DNA of 64,000 nt from Dendrophyllia cribrosa (Eukaryota > Cnidaria > Anthozoa > Scleractinia > Dendrophylliidae), in contig JAJLRJ010000001.1 of the NCBI GenBank assembly GCA_024195265.1, forward strand, positions 892,501-956,500, written 5' to 3'. Below, one piece after another: positions 1 to 11,400 of this stretch (positions are counted from its first letter, which is position 1; each line of letters opens with the position of its first letter). Made by a program: the position numbers and the translations under genes. The notes below the pieces were generated by a model, which saw nothing but the letters and a program-made list of their open reading frames with translations, was not told the origin of the DNA and made no database searches.

Positions 1-1035
1 GGCGATGGTTTTCACGATTTCTTTTCGAGAAGTTGCCTGTGAGTCTCGAGAGGCGACTCTCAAACCTCTTTTTCTTTTTGTAAAAACCACATTGATTAAT
101 AACCTTACGAAACTCCCTCCGAAAGTTTTGGCTCAGCAATATATACAAACATGGGTCGATGGCGCTGTTAGTGTGCGAGATCCACAGCAGCAAGGGAAAG
201 AGGTACGGAGGCATTGTTAAATAGAAATCTTTCTGGAAAGTGACGTAATAGTGCAGCATGTGCGCGGGAAACCAGCACAGTGCAAACGCTGCCACTATCA
301 TAACCAGTACTTTGACCACTTTACGTTTCGATTTCTCCACTGCCATCTTATACGCTTGTGCTCTTGAATTTCCAGGGATTTTTCTGTTGTAGAGTTTGTA
401 GCAAACAAGCGCGTACAGAACAGAAATTATAAGTAAAGGCAATAAGTATAGAATGATAAAACTAAAGCTGTAATATACTTTAGAGAGGACGTCGGCTGAT
501 TGTGGATCATCTCCAAAGTACGCTACACAAAACCATGTTCCCTCCGCCGGAGAGACCACTTTGAAAATTGCCAGCGTCGGGCTCATGACAATCGCCGAAC
601 AAATCCAAATCGTGGCCGTCATGATCTTAGGTCTGCGAAACACTTGTCCCTTTAGCGGGTAGAAAACAGCAAAGAAACGGTCTATAGATACCACCAGTAT
701 GGTTAAAATAGACGTGGCAATAGGAAATAGGAACAGATACTGTGTGAGCTTGCAAGTAGTGGCACCAGCGATTCCCGCATGCCAGCGATGCCCGATGTAC
801 TGGAACATGACGGACATTGGCATGACGATTAAGGTGATTAGCAAGTTGGAGCAAGCAAGGTTTGCGATTAGCAAATGGGTGGCGGCTTTGATTCCACATT
901 TTCGGCAGATGATGTACAACCCAAGGGTGTTTCCAACAAATCCAACAAGAAAAGAGACTGCATACAGTGACGTCATCAAGATCCTTACGTTGTTCGACAT
1001 TGATTCACCTGCAAAGGTGCCTTGGAGTTCATCAG
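1..1035 (-). CDS. Class A (rhodopsin-family) GPCR, partial, runs off left edge
   Basis: A single open frame reads leftward from a splice acceptor (polypyrimidine tract then CAG at 1038-1036) to the window edge, with no stop. An internal ATG at 1000 is the alternative start if the gene is intronless. Seven-TM landmarks appear in order: TM1 FVGNTLG, the TM3 cysteine (ATTCKLTQY), SIDRFF at the DRY position, the TM6 motif ALCWFPAH, and TM7 SAIDPCLYILL. A basic, amphipathic C-tail follows (SQNFRREFRK, then Lys/Arg-rich). The family signals from the plasma membrane through heterotrimeric G proteins. The overall look is that of cnidarian neuropeptide or amine-like receptors, but I cannot name a ligand. 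Variants: Asn replaces the usual TM2 Asp (LACSN), Phe replaces Tyr in DRY, and DPxxY replaces NPxxY. The upstream exon and the C-terminus are not in the window. Confidence 0.9.
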
Positions 1036-1619
1036 CTGAAAGGGGAAAGAGAAAATGTTGAGAGAAAGTCTACAAAAAGCATTTTCAAAATGTTTAGAAA
1101 CAGCTAACACCCTTTGAATGTAATGCTTGACAACCATTTGAGTAAAATACTAGTTACAGTGTATTTACAAGGCTAAATGAGTTTAAAGGAAAAAACTATA
1201 CGTTTTCACCGGACTAATTAAGTCATCTTCAGGGTAACATTCAGCATTTGAATGTTCACACTTTATGATTTTATCCACGTAAAACGTAGAACGACACTAC
1301 GTGATTTACCATGCGACTCTAAGACTAAAATGGTTAACAAGGTCGATATTTCTAACTTGTTAACTGGATACGATCGATAGAAGTAAATAAATATGTTACT
1401 TACAGTTTGTCGCATTTGTGTGATTCCAAGAAGAATTTCGTTCCAATATCATGTTGGAAATCTGATTTGACAATCTGACATGAAAAGGGAGTTAGGAAAA
1501 AACAGCTTCAAATTTTGTACTATTACCTATCTATATAATGCCAAGGAGATCAGATTTCGTGGTATGTTGAGTGTACTGCAATCTTGGACATTTCAAATGA
1601 AAAATTAATACTCCCCACT

Positions 1620-1646
1620 CCCCCCCCCCCCCCCCCCCCCCCCCCC
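1620..1646. repeat. Poly(C) tract, 27 nt
   Basis: Uninterrupted C run, one of seven C/G homopolymers of 13-28 nt in the window. The others are at 22558, 24597, 28442, 42477, 59258 and 60517. Confidence 0.95.
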
Positions 1647-2028
1647 AGTTCAGTGATGGGAAAATGGCGCCGGCGTTTTGGTTTGCGCGCGAATCCATCA
1701 TTGAATCGAATCGGGGGAAGGGAAGGTGTTATTTCTCTCTTTAATTTTATTCCGTCCGAGATTGTGGCTTTCGCCTGTAAAATTTTAGATGTCCCAGCCA
1801 GTTGCACCATTTAGAAACTAAGCAATAAATGTTTGTTTTGAGTGGCATTTCGATTATATTCACTGACGAGTATTTCTGTGACCAAGTGCTACTACTCCTT
1901 GATCATGATTCACTTCCATTTTCCTCTCGTAAAAAGAGAGCCTTATGGCTCATTCACAATCCGTCAGTTCTGAGTGAAATTTCATATCAGTAGTATATAG
2001 TGATTAGATTTAAGCCCCGCGATGGCCT

Positions 2029-2063
2029 AGGTGCCTAGATGCCTAGGTGCCTAGGTGCCTAGG
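2029..2063. repeat. Short tandem repeat, TGCCTAGG-type unit
   Basis: About four copies of a 9-bp unit containing the palindrome CCTAGG. A further CCTAGG lies about 90 bp downstream. Confidence 0.7.
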
Positions 2064-2277
2064 TGATGACGTAGTTTGGGATAGGTAACTTATTAATATG
2101 TATTATCAACTACCTATACCTTTTGTGTTAATAAATGACTAGGGATAGTGCCTAGGTAAATCATTAAAACAATAGAAACAATAGACCGGCCCAAACTTGC
2201 CCGCTCCATTCCAACTCACTTCAAAACTAAACACAACTGACACAAATATACTTTACAGACATAGATCAAAACAATAT

Positions 2278-2337
2278 GCCTTGACCAGGACTCGAACCTG
2301 AGTTACTGCGGCCACAACGCTAGACCATCAAAGCTGT
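2278..2337 (-). mobile_element. tRNA-derived SINE head or tRNA pseudogene
   Basis: On the minus strand there is an A-box-like TGGTCTAGCGTTG and, about 30 nt later, a B-box GGTTCGAGTCC. This is the internal Pol III promoter layout of tRNA genes. I could not fold a clean cloverleaf, so a SINE fragment is more likely than a working tRNA. Confidence 0.5.
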
Positions 2338-2345
2338 GGATATTA

Positions 2346-2627
2346 GAGCAGTTTTCAATTGAGTGTCGAAAGGAATTACACAATTGCTTTGGTTTTGCAT
2401 TGCTACGCTTTGTGATTGGCTAAAAAATCTCGCGCCACTTTCTCGACCAATCAGAAGTAAAACCAAAACCAATCGTGACTTGCTCGCACGCGTTTTCCCG
2501 CGCTTGGCGCCCGCGACATGTAATTGCTTCGACCTCTGATTGGTTCATTGGATTGTTCACGACTGCTGTGATTGGTCAGAGTAATTACTTTGGTTTTGGT
2601 TTTACGACACTCAATTGAAAACTGCTC
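2346..2627. mobile_element. Tc1/mariner-like palindromic MITE (family A), complete copy
   Basis: The ends are inverted copies beginning GAGCAGTTTTCAATTGAGTG, and TA dinucleotides flank both ends. The interior has repeated GATTGG/CCAATC and ACTTTGGTTTTG blocks in both orientations. There is no coding capacity. A second copy of this family sits in B3GAT intron 3 (45797-51232), where other elements interrupt it. Confidence 0.8.
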
Positions 2628-4466
2628 TATAACCAAATAAAACTAATTAGAGGTTTCCGAAACATTCAAGTTTAGAAGCAATAAAATTGCACAGTATAAA
2701 AAACCGCTTCTTATTCGTATTTTTCGCAACATTCTTATTGCCGCTACATCGCTAGCCTCTATATCGATTTTCAGTTTCCCAGCCATAACCCACTTTAAGT
2801 TTTAATTTCTTTTCCGGTAGCTTCAATGTTCAAACTTTTAATTATGCGAACTTATACTGAACTAAATTTGCATGAAAAATTAGCACCTCGGAAAGATTAA
2901 CAAAGCATCCAATTACGTGCGTTACTAAAACAATAAACCCGCACTCTGTTTAAGTTCAAATAAATTAAATAATAACAAAATGCTTTAAGGTTTCATCAAA
3001 TCATTATGTCAACAAAAGCTGTTTTATTTAGAACAACTCAAATCCATGTACTCCACAAATGATAAGACTGAATCAAGAACAAAATGTTAGAATGAAATAA
3101 CTTTACGGACATAGCGCGAATTCACTATAAAGGCCATAGCACAGGCCTAAAGCTTTGTTGTTGTTTTTTTCGGAAACAAAGGTTTCCTCTGAAAACGTTT
3201 TTACGCTTGGTTCATCTCTGTGTAAGTAAATCCACTTTGTTTTATCGTTTGATTAATGTCTTAATTTAACTGACCAATTATTTTCTCCGCAGTACTGATA
3301 AACTTCAGAACTCGGACGGGGATTGTAAAGATTTCGGGAACTGGTATATTTCTATAACGCCACATTTAACATCCAAGAAATTTATTATTCGAGGCTGTTT
3401 TCGCAAATCCTTGATCATATATAAAAACGTAACTAGATAACAGTGTTTACTGTTGTGATGAAATGATAGGGGTACAGGAGGGGTACAGGAGGGGTACAGG
3501 AGGGGTACAGAAAGGGTACAGGAGGGGTACAGAAAGGGTACAGGAGGGGTACAGGAGTTCTCAGAAAATTATTTTTTCCTAACAAATGTTTTTATCCAAA
3601 TTGTAAACAGAAATTCTCCTTAATAAACCATTCGAATGTTATTTCTTATTGAACTATTTTATGAAGAATGCTGTAAACTCAAGATACCGTATATGTATAC
3701 AAAGCACATTTCACTCAGTTCATTCACAAACAATGCTACATCATGTAAATGTTGTATATTTGGGAAATAAATTCTACCTGTGTGATCTGTAGTTTTGACC
3801 ATTTATCTGTAGTTTTGATCATTTAAAAAGTTCCTTAGTGACCTTAGTGAGAATATCAAAAAACATCAAATTACAGTGTGTACTAAGAGAATTATTTTTC
3901 AGTGTTTGGTTATCCTCTCAGTAGTTTAGCCACTTAAAATCTTTTTTTTTTTTGCAAAAGCCGGTGATTTGAGCTACATTTCTTAATCGCTCTTCTTCTC
4001 TGAGTCTTTCCTGTAATCAGTGTTTGCTTTTCCCTACCGTATCAGGCGCATCTACATATATCAGGCATGAAAGATATTCGTCACGAGTATTTAGCTGATC
4101 GTGTAATTTTTGCCGCCTCTCGTTGCGTCCACAAACAGAATCATTTTGTCCAACACTTCCAGTCGGTGTCGCCTCTCCTGATCGGTTTCGTTCAGAATTC
4201 TAATGGCGGCATTTTGTCAAGGCGTTTGAACCTAGTCAAACGGTGTGCCTAGGCTGTTCGAAGTCTTTGTAATCTATGCTCTCGTTGTTTCTTCGTTGCT
4301 CGATCGCGCTGAATTTCAAGTCACCGTTCAGCGGAGTTTCAGTGGTTAATTTTCTCGGACAAGGATTTCCAGCCACCTGTTGAATTCAGCGTTGTTGTGT
4401 TTGCTGTTCTTTCTCATTTGCATCAGAAATTGGTTGTGTTTCACCGAAAGTAAACATTTTTACACT
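2628..4466. other. Intergenic stretch, no gene seen
   Basis: AT-rich DNA with a minisatellite at about 3467-3557. A short frame at 4067-4252 has no protein-like features. Confidence 0.55.
3467..3557. repeat. Minisatellite, GGGGTACAGGA unit
   Basis: About eight head-to-tail copies of an 11-bp unit, some with the variant GGGTACAGAAA. Confidence 0.9.
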
Positions 4467-4764
4467 GGGTAAACGGCCTGACTCGTCCCCAGTCGTCTCT
4501 CATTATTAGTATTTGGCGTGGAAGACTAGAACGGGCTCTTTAACGAAGGGGATGACGGGAAGGAAGAAGGGAGAAGGGAGAAACGACTGGCAGATCCTGT
4601 GTCGAAAAGTTGGCAAATCAGTCAAAAAGTTGGTATTGGCTTTTTCTGGCGTTTTTTCGTACTTGTACATGTGAAGAATTGTAATACGAGTAGATCAGTG
4701 TAATTTTTGCGGTGTTGGAAGTTAAGAGAAGCTTTTTCTTCGAGTAGCCTTTTGGATTTCCAAA

Positions 4765-4821
4765 ATGGCGTTCGGCGGAGCCGGTGGAAGTGACAAAAAT
4801 CCTCATCTTTCTTCTTTTATA
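4765..4821 (+). pseudogene. Exon-like 5' coding fragment inside the TIR element
   Basis: ATG in good context (CAAAATGGCG) opens a 19-codon frame, MAFGGAGGSDKNPHLSSFI, ending exactly at a GTAAGA donor. A phase-compatible acceptor and open segment occur at 7413. I do not recognise the protein. It could be the first exon of a captured host gene, or chance. Confidence 0.35.
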
Positions 4822-5490
4822 GTAAGACTTTAACACAATATATATTTTCACGATTGAAAAGCATTGGGTTTAAGGCGTACATGCCATGTATTTTCTGTAG
4901 ATGAGTGCTGCGTTGTGCATGTCTGTATTAGTCTATATTGCTGTCCGGGTGTTTTAATAATTAACATATTTTTTAACCTGTATATAAAAGAGTCAGGATG
5001 ATTTAAAAATTGCAAAACAAGAGAGTAGGGGGGCAAGGGCATAGGTGTTGCATAAGGGTGTCTGTATTGTTGTCAGGATATACCAAAACTATGTTTTAAT
5101 ATCATTTTGTTTAAGCTGTATATAAAAGATCCAGGTAGATTTCAAAACCACAAAACAAGAGGGCAGGGGCAAGGCATAGGGGGATACCAAAACTGTGTTC
5201 AAAATATAATTTGTTTATTTTGTATATTAGAGAGTCACTGGTAGATTTAAAAACCACAAAACAAGAGGGCAGTGGCAAGGGCATAGGATGTTGCACTGAG
5301 GGTGTCTGTATTGTTGTCAGGATACCAAAACTATGTTGAAATATATATCATTTTGTTTACTTTAATTTGTACACGGGAGAGTCTGGTAGATTTAAAAAAA
5401 ACACAAAACAAGAGGGCAGGGGCAGGGGCATAGGGTGTTGCATTGAGGGTGTTTATTGTTGTCAGGATACCAAAACTGTGTTCAAATATA

Positions 5491-5678
5491 CAGTCAAACC
5501 TCTATTAAGTGGTCACCCTTGGGGAACAGCCAACTGACCGCTTAGAGGTGACTGCTTAAAAGAGGTCAAGTTTACAGTAAATACGAGGAGTGATTTAATT
5601 CCAGGGATTTGTTAAGTGACCGCTTTATAGAGGGTGACCGCTAAATAGAGGGCTGCTTTTAAAATAGAGGTTGGACTG
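5491..5678. mobile_element. Palindromic MITE with TA flanks
   Basis: The ends are CAGTCAAACCTCTATT and, in inverse, AATAGAGGTTGGACTG, with TA on both sides. The interior repeats GTGACCGCTTA-type blocks in both orientations. Related ends occur near 8820-8970, 18525 and 35041-35216. Confidence 0.75.
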
Positions 5679-6290
5679 TATATCATATTTTTAATTTGTA
5701 TATGAGAGAGCCTGGTAGATTTAAAAAACCCAAAACAAGAGGGCAGGCACAAGGGTATAATGTGAAGAACACAAAATATGTGAAGGCAGAGAAAAGCTAT
5801 ACAGGGTTTGCCTTGAAAATTAAAGGTCTGTATTGCTGTCAGGATATTGAAACTGTGTCTTAATATCATTTTGTTTAATTTCTATATAAGAGAGTCGGGT
5901 AGATTTGAAAACCACAAAATGAGAGGGTAGTGGGCAAGGGCATAAGGCGACAAAAACAAAAACATGAAGGCAGAGAGAAAAAAATATATGTAAGGGTTTG
6001 TTCTTGTATATGAAATTTTATAACAACTGGAGGGCAAAATAGTTATGTGGATTAGCAATGTGGACATGTTTTATGTTGCATTGATTGAGGGTGTCTGTAA
6101 TGCCGTCTAGACATCAAAACTTTTTATTACATTTAATTTGTTTGATCTGTATATCAGAGAGCCAGGCAGATTTAAAAACCACAAAACAAGTGGGTAGGGG
6201 ACAAGGGCATAGGGTACCGCACCAAGGTTGCTTGTATTGCAGTCAGGATACCAAAACTTTGTTTTAATATTTTTGTTGAATTTGTATACC

Positions 6291-6784
6291 ATACTTATTC
6301 GATAAAGTGCCTACCTTCAAATAATTGCCCACCCCAAATAAGTGCCCACCTCGATTTAAGTGCCCACTCTGAAAGCCAAAAAAATTAAGCGCCCACCCCT
6401 TACCACCCTCCCCACCCACACCTCAAAAACATTTTTGTATTAGTCCATCTTGAAGTAAGAGGGTCATCAATTCTGTTCCCGAAATTGGCTTTTAATTTAA
6501 TTCCTTGACTGACCGTTCAAAGTTCAGATTTTTAATGAACTGTTTATGCCTTATTCATGTTTGAGTCTGAGTTTTGTTTTATTGTTTTATTTGGTTGAAG
6601 CGAAATATACTTGTTATCCTTTGTTTTGTTATTCTGTAAAAATGTCCTCATTTTCTGAAAATGTTGAAAAAATAATAAGCACCAACCCTCAAATAACCAC
6701 CCACCTTGAATATGGTAAGCACCCAACCTCAAGGTCCCAAAATGAAATAAGCACCCAGGGCACTTATTGCAGTAAGTATGTTAT
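6291..6784. mobile_element. MITE with AAGTGCCCACC-type repeats
   Basis: Inverted ends (CATACTTATTCGATAAAGTG at left, CACTTATTGCAGTAAGTATG at right) enclose repeated TAAGTGCCCACC units. It interrupts the tandem array. Related sequence surrounds the element in UBLCP1 intron 5. Confidence 0.65.
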
Positions 6785-7412
6785 AAGAGAGTAACCACAA
6801 AATAAGAGGGTAGGGGCAAGGGCATAAGGTTAAGAAAACAAAACAAAAACAAAATATGTGAAAAAATAATATAGGGTTCTTCCTTGTAATAGTTACAGTA
6901 TGTAACATCTGGAAGGCAAAATAGTAATGTTGACTAGAAAAAACTTTTTCAGGCAGATGAGGGACATACATGTACAACCCAGTACAGAAAAGCAGTGTAC
7001 AAGATAATATATGAAGTACAGTTCAGTGTTGCATCGAGGGTGTCTGCATTGAAAAACTGTGATTTTGTTTAACCAGTATATGAATAAGCCACAAAACCAC
7101 AAAATAAGAGGGCAAAGACATAGGGTAAAGAGAATCAAAACAAAAACAAAATATTTGAGACAGAGAAAAATATAAAGGGTTTGCCTTTATATTTAAAAAG
7201 ATTTCAACATCTGGAGGACAAAATAGGGAAGATATCAATGACGTCACCAATTGTTATTAATGTGCCAACCAGAGCCTTATTGGCTGCCGAAACAAAGGGT
7301 TCTTTTGTTCCAGTGGCTGGCACATTTGAATAACAAAAAGAATGTTTGTAAACAGATATAATCCCTATAGCAATGTTGACATGGTTTTGTATTTTAAAAG
7401 ATTTTTTTTCAG

Positions 7413-7460
7413 GCAGATGAGGGACATACGACCATCAAAGCAGTGTACAAGGCAACATGA
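7413..7460 (+). pseudogene. Exon-like fragment with acceptor, partly duplicated at 6953
   Basis: A T-rich tract and CAG precede an open segment, ADEGHTTIKAVYKAT, then TGA. It is in the phase that the 4765-4821 fragment would need. A diverged copy of the tract, acceptor and first codons lies at 6953. Product unknown. The duplication suggests a captured exon amplified with the intron repeats. Confidence 0.3.
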
Positions 7461-7653
7461 AATACTAAACAGTTTACAGAAATCAGTCTTGTATTAGCTT
7501 GTATTTAATGAAAAATAACATGACATACTGTACAGTTGATTTGCTTTCTTTGAGAAAGATGAATCTCTAAAAAAATAACTACATTTACTATCTTCGAGTT
7601 CCTTATTATTAAGTCCATCCTTTTGGCTTCGATGGCAGTTATTTTCATGTGCT

Positions 7654-7833
7654 TTACTTCTCTCCCCCGACATCCCGTACAACTGTGTAGCGTTGTCTTC
7701 TTTCTTTCATAACCATACTATGTATGTATGTTCTGGTGTGAGCTGAAAGGACGCGAAGGCATGCACACTCCATTGTATCTTTAGCGACCATTTCAAGGCC
7801 AGCACATCCCGCAACCGTTAAACATTCGTAGCC
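7654..7833 (-). pseudogene. Exon-like open frame, 59 codons plus stop
   Basis: The frame begins directly after the acceptor TACTCAG and runs GYECLTVAGCAGLEMVAKDT onward to VVRDVGGEK and a stop. Its composition is protein-like (six Met, four Cys), but I do not recognise the family. Together with 7996-8239 it suggests remnants of a minus-strand gene in the right half of the TIR element. Confidence 0.35.
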
Positions 7834-7995
7834 CTGAGTATATATTAAAGAAACGAACTGATATTAAAAATATTATAACACTACTTGTTCAGATTGCAAC
7901 ATATGCAAATCATAAAGTTTAAGCTTATAAATTATTCAAAATGCCCAATATGTAGCGTGAAAATGCGGATTAAGATAACAATAGAAGCTACAAAC

Positions 7996-8239
7996 CTCGG
8001 TCAGGCGATGAATGGATAGCCACTGTACGTGATTTTTGGTCTCCTCGCCGATCGCCACGCTTCTTGTTCGAATTTTTCATCATTTTGATCCAGCCCTGTT
8101 TTCTCATAAAATGCTCAACCGAGCTCGGTTCTACATAGAATATGAGGGCAAGGTAACTTCCGACTCAAAAAGGCCCGATGGAACGGCCTATTTTCCAATT
8201 TAGAATTTCACCAACGTCCGCCATTATTTCGTCCGCCAT
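7996..8239 (-). pseudogene. Possible first exon, broken by one in-frame TGA
   Basis: ATGGCGGACG opens a frame (MADEIMADVGEILNWKIG...) that meets TGA at 8167-8165. It then stays open in the same frame for about 56 codons to a GAG|GTTTGT donor. The second part is Lys/Arg-rich (NSNKKRGDRRGDQKSRT). The donor phase does not match the acceptor at 7833, so any ancestral gene is damaged here or an exon is missing. Function unknown. Confidence 0.3.
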
Positions 8240-8447
8240 CTGTCTTTGTCAGTTCTTTTTCGGCATTCAGACTTAAATTTAAATTTCAATATTATCATTA
8301 ACCGTGAGTGCCACGCAGCAAAAAACATTTTAATTTATCTTGAAAACAGGATCTGCCAGTCGTCTCCCCGCTTTCCTCCTTCCCATCATACCTCGCGCTC
8401 CTCTCGTTAATTGAGAGACGACTGGGGACGAGTCAGGGTAAACGGCC

Positions 8448-11400
8448 GCCGGCACGGCCGCCATGAATAAACATGAGAGTGCGCCATTGTCAGCGGTCGC
8501 GATTTTTGTTGCCAGGCAACTGCAGGACACCATCAAGTATATAAATATATATATATATAAATATATTTTTCGCTCGAATTCACGCGGCTCAGCTCCCGAG
8601 GGAAGACAAATTTATTAACCTCGCTACGCTCGGGCCTTCGGCCCTCGCTTCGCGAGGAATTATTGAATTGACCCGCTTATTTCTCCACGTTTATTATACC
8701 CACACGTACTGATTTTATAGCAGTAGACAATAACCTCACAATCTAATGAAAATGCATTCTAAAAACACTTAATATGTCCGCTGAATACAGGTTTCGTGTA
8801 ACATAATAGCCTTATTTTGGTGTCCGCGTCCGCTTAATAGAAGGGTCCGCTAAAACAAAGGTTCAATTTACAGTAAATATGGGAAGAAACTTTCGGCACC
8901 CAAGCTGGTATTCGCTTAATAGAGGGTGTCCGCTTAATATGGGTTCCGCTTAGTACAGGTTTTGCTGTACTAAACAAAGCAGGCCTTGAAATGATGCTAA
9001 ACTGCCAAGTTGAGCATAGCAAGAACAATAAATGTTAAAATCTCCTTTTCTGTTTGTATTTCGAGTAAAGCGCCTTGCGTGGCAAATGCTGGATACGGGC
9101 AAGCAAGGAAAACGGTTGATAAAATATTATTATTAATAATAAGTCCATACAGCTTTTCTGAAGTAGGGAGGTTGCTTTTTAGAAATATAATCAGTGTCGC
9201 CTTTGAGGACGAAAACGTTGTGTAGAATCCAAAATATATATACTACCCATTTTCTATTTTTATTTCAATTGATGAAACGTTCACTTTTAGCAGGGGGCGA
9301 AGGGGAAATAAATGATAAATAAACAAATTTACCATTGAACGATAGATATTAAAAGGAAAACCACATCACCTGAAGAAAGCTTTCAGTTACCCAGTGCAGA
9401 TGGAATTGGGATTTGGAAAATTTATTTGTTGCGGAGACATTATTAAAGAACATCGAAACACGCGGAAAAAATTTTCTCAGAGTTGTGAAGACGATAACTA
9501 ACACGTACAAGAAACTCAAATAATTATGACGCCGTCTATTCTTCTCAAACTTCTTGATAATTTATCAGGTTTGAACAAAGAATTTACGACAGTGTCTTGA
9601 TATAAACCCAATCTTAGTTAGCATAGCTTTTGGATATTTTATTCCTTCGTTTTCTCTGTGTTTAATAATCAGCTTGAGAAGCTCTCTCTCTCGGCTATAT
9701 CAAACACTCAAACAAAATTGTCATTAGGTATCCAAACACCTCGACTGAGTCGGTTAAAAAACTCGGCTATATGGCTTGTGTTTTTTTTTAACCCAAGTCT
9801 CGGTGTTTTGATATCCTGATCAAACACTCTTGCGAGCCAGTTTTATGAAAGTCGAGTGCTCTCACACCACTACACCACATTCTGAAAAGTTCTCAAATGC
9901 CCGTCGTATTTTATCACATAATACATGCAATTTGAAGATATAAATAATATTATGAATAAAAATATTAGATATTTGTCATTCTTGGCAAATTATTCTTTTG
10001 TTTGCAATGAAATACTCTATACCTCTAATTTCGATCATGATTTACCAGTCAGCAATCCTTTTCTTCTTGGACATTTACCTATTTTATGCCAATAAGTGAA
10101 ACATCGATCAGCTTCAGTATCGAACTCTATCAGAAGCCTCGATTCAAATTACTAACTGCTTAGCCGCAAGAATCTTGCTTCAAGATTTCTTGCTCAGCCC
10201 GGTATGGACTGAGTGGAGTACTATTCAGGCTGTGGTGTTCTTTGGGCGCTGCTCTCTTAAAATCTGACAAGGCTTCAGTTATTTTAGTTATTTAATATGA
10301 AAAGTAATAAGGCAAGCACTAGGCATTGGTTTTCAGACTTGGGTGGAAAGGGCATCAGACATAAAGGATTTCAAAACATCCAGACGGTTTAAATATTTTT
10401 ACTTTTATGCCTGAGAGAACAACGTTCTAAATTCGATAAGACAGTGCTTTAATCATGAGAAAACGTATACCACGAGCAAGTGAAAAACAAAGGTACGTAT
10501 GACTGTTCCAGAAATAAAGCAAAATATCAGTCTGTGAGTGGTTGGAATTGCGGCAGACTTCGTTATTCGAAATTTTAACAGCCAAAAGCATCAGTGCATC
10601 CTTTTACGACCGTCTTTTACCAAAGTTCGCAGAGAAAAAAACATTTGCAAAATTTAATGGACAATCCTTGAAAACACCACATCCACCCGAACTCTTACTG
10701 ATAGGCAAGGAACTGAGAAACGCCTCGACATAACCGCGAACGGTATAACGTTAACTCTTCGTGATCAACTAGATGTTCTCTGGTTCCATGACCTTCGGTT
10801 CGGTTTGTGGAAATAAAATGGTTCACGATAAAGCTTTCAGATGCAGAGATCTTAGTAATTAAACTGTTGACTTTAAGTAAGTGTAAACACGAGCTAACAA
10901 GAGTTGTTTTATGTGTTGGGTGATGATGATTGGTATGTGATACGCAAAAATTTGAAGTGTAAAACGTCTGCTAACTCACCTTTTTTGGGAGAAATATGGC
11001 TCGTAAAGATAGAGCACCGAGTCACTTCATTTTAGGTTTTCAACCACTGATTCGTAGGCTCGATTTCCGCAACTTTCTCGAAAATTACCCAGTTAAACGA
11101 TTCTCCTGCAGCAGATTATTGAAATGCTCTTAAATCCACCGATGCACTCAAATAAATGTCTCATCAAGCTGGCATCAGAACTATTAAAGCAAAGCGGCAT
11201 AACACTTTAGTGAGTGATTGCTATCGCACCATAAACAAACCTTGTATAATTAGTGTTTATGTCAACACAACGCTATTAATCAAAATCAACAATTTGGAAT
11301 TTTTTTGCCGGTCAACGGTGCCAGTCTGCACTTATTTAACACGCAATTTATACTACTTGATGCTCAAATTTCTCGATAACTAACTAAATACGTCATGAGG

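Larger units (their letters stand above)
1062..2277. other. Intergenic stretch, no gene seen
   Basis: AT-rich DNA upstream of the GPCR exon. It contains a 27-nt C run at 1620-1646, which creates proline- and glycine-rich false reading frames on both strands. A short GCCTAGGT-type tandem lies at about 2029-2063. I saw no exon-like frame with good splice sites. Confidence 0.6.
4900..7460. repeat. Degenerate tandem array of ~110-200 bp units
   Basis: At least ten imperfect copies share the blocks GAGAGTC-GGTAGATTTAAAAACC, ACAAAACAAGAGGGCAGGGG, GGCATAGGGTGTTGCA, GAGGGTGTCTGTATTGTTGT and CAGGATACCAAAACT. Period and completeness vary and several units are interrupted by younger MITEs (5491-5678 and 6291-6784). 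The many short minus-strand frames here are products of the repeat, not genes. Confidence 0.8.
4479..8435. mobile_element. Large TIR element, 3.96 kb, with 12-bp target-site duplication
   Basis: The first 24 nt (starting TGACTCGTCCCCAGTCGTC) are repeated exactly in inverse at the right end. The inverted similarity continues, with gaps, for about 100-130 bp to an inner block ACGACTGGCAGATCCTGT (near 4585, and inverted near 8340-8370). GGGTAAACGGCC stands immediately outside both ends (4467-4478 and 8436-8447), a perfect 12-bp direct repeat. I recognise no transposase. The interior carries a degenerate tandem array (about 4900-7460), at least two younger MITEs, and exon-like coding fragments on both strands. 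A 12-bp duplication is longer than in the DNA transposon superfamilies I know (usually 2-10 bp), so the superfamily is left open. Confidence 0.85.

Noticed and set aside
1550..1814. Pro- and Gly-rich open frames on both strands
   Set aside because: They exist only because of the 27-nt C run; no start context, splice site or motif supports them.
4479..8435. Reading the direct and inverted repeats here as a CRISPR array or integron
   Set aside because: Units are long, irregular and unspaced, in a eukaryotic intron-rich context; there are no cas or integrase genes.
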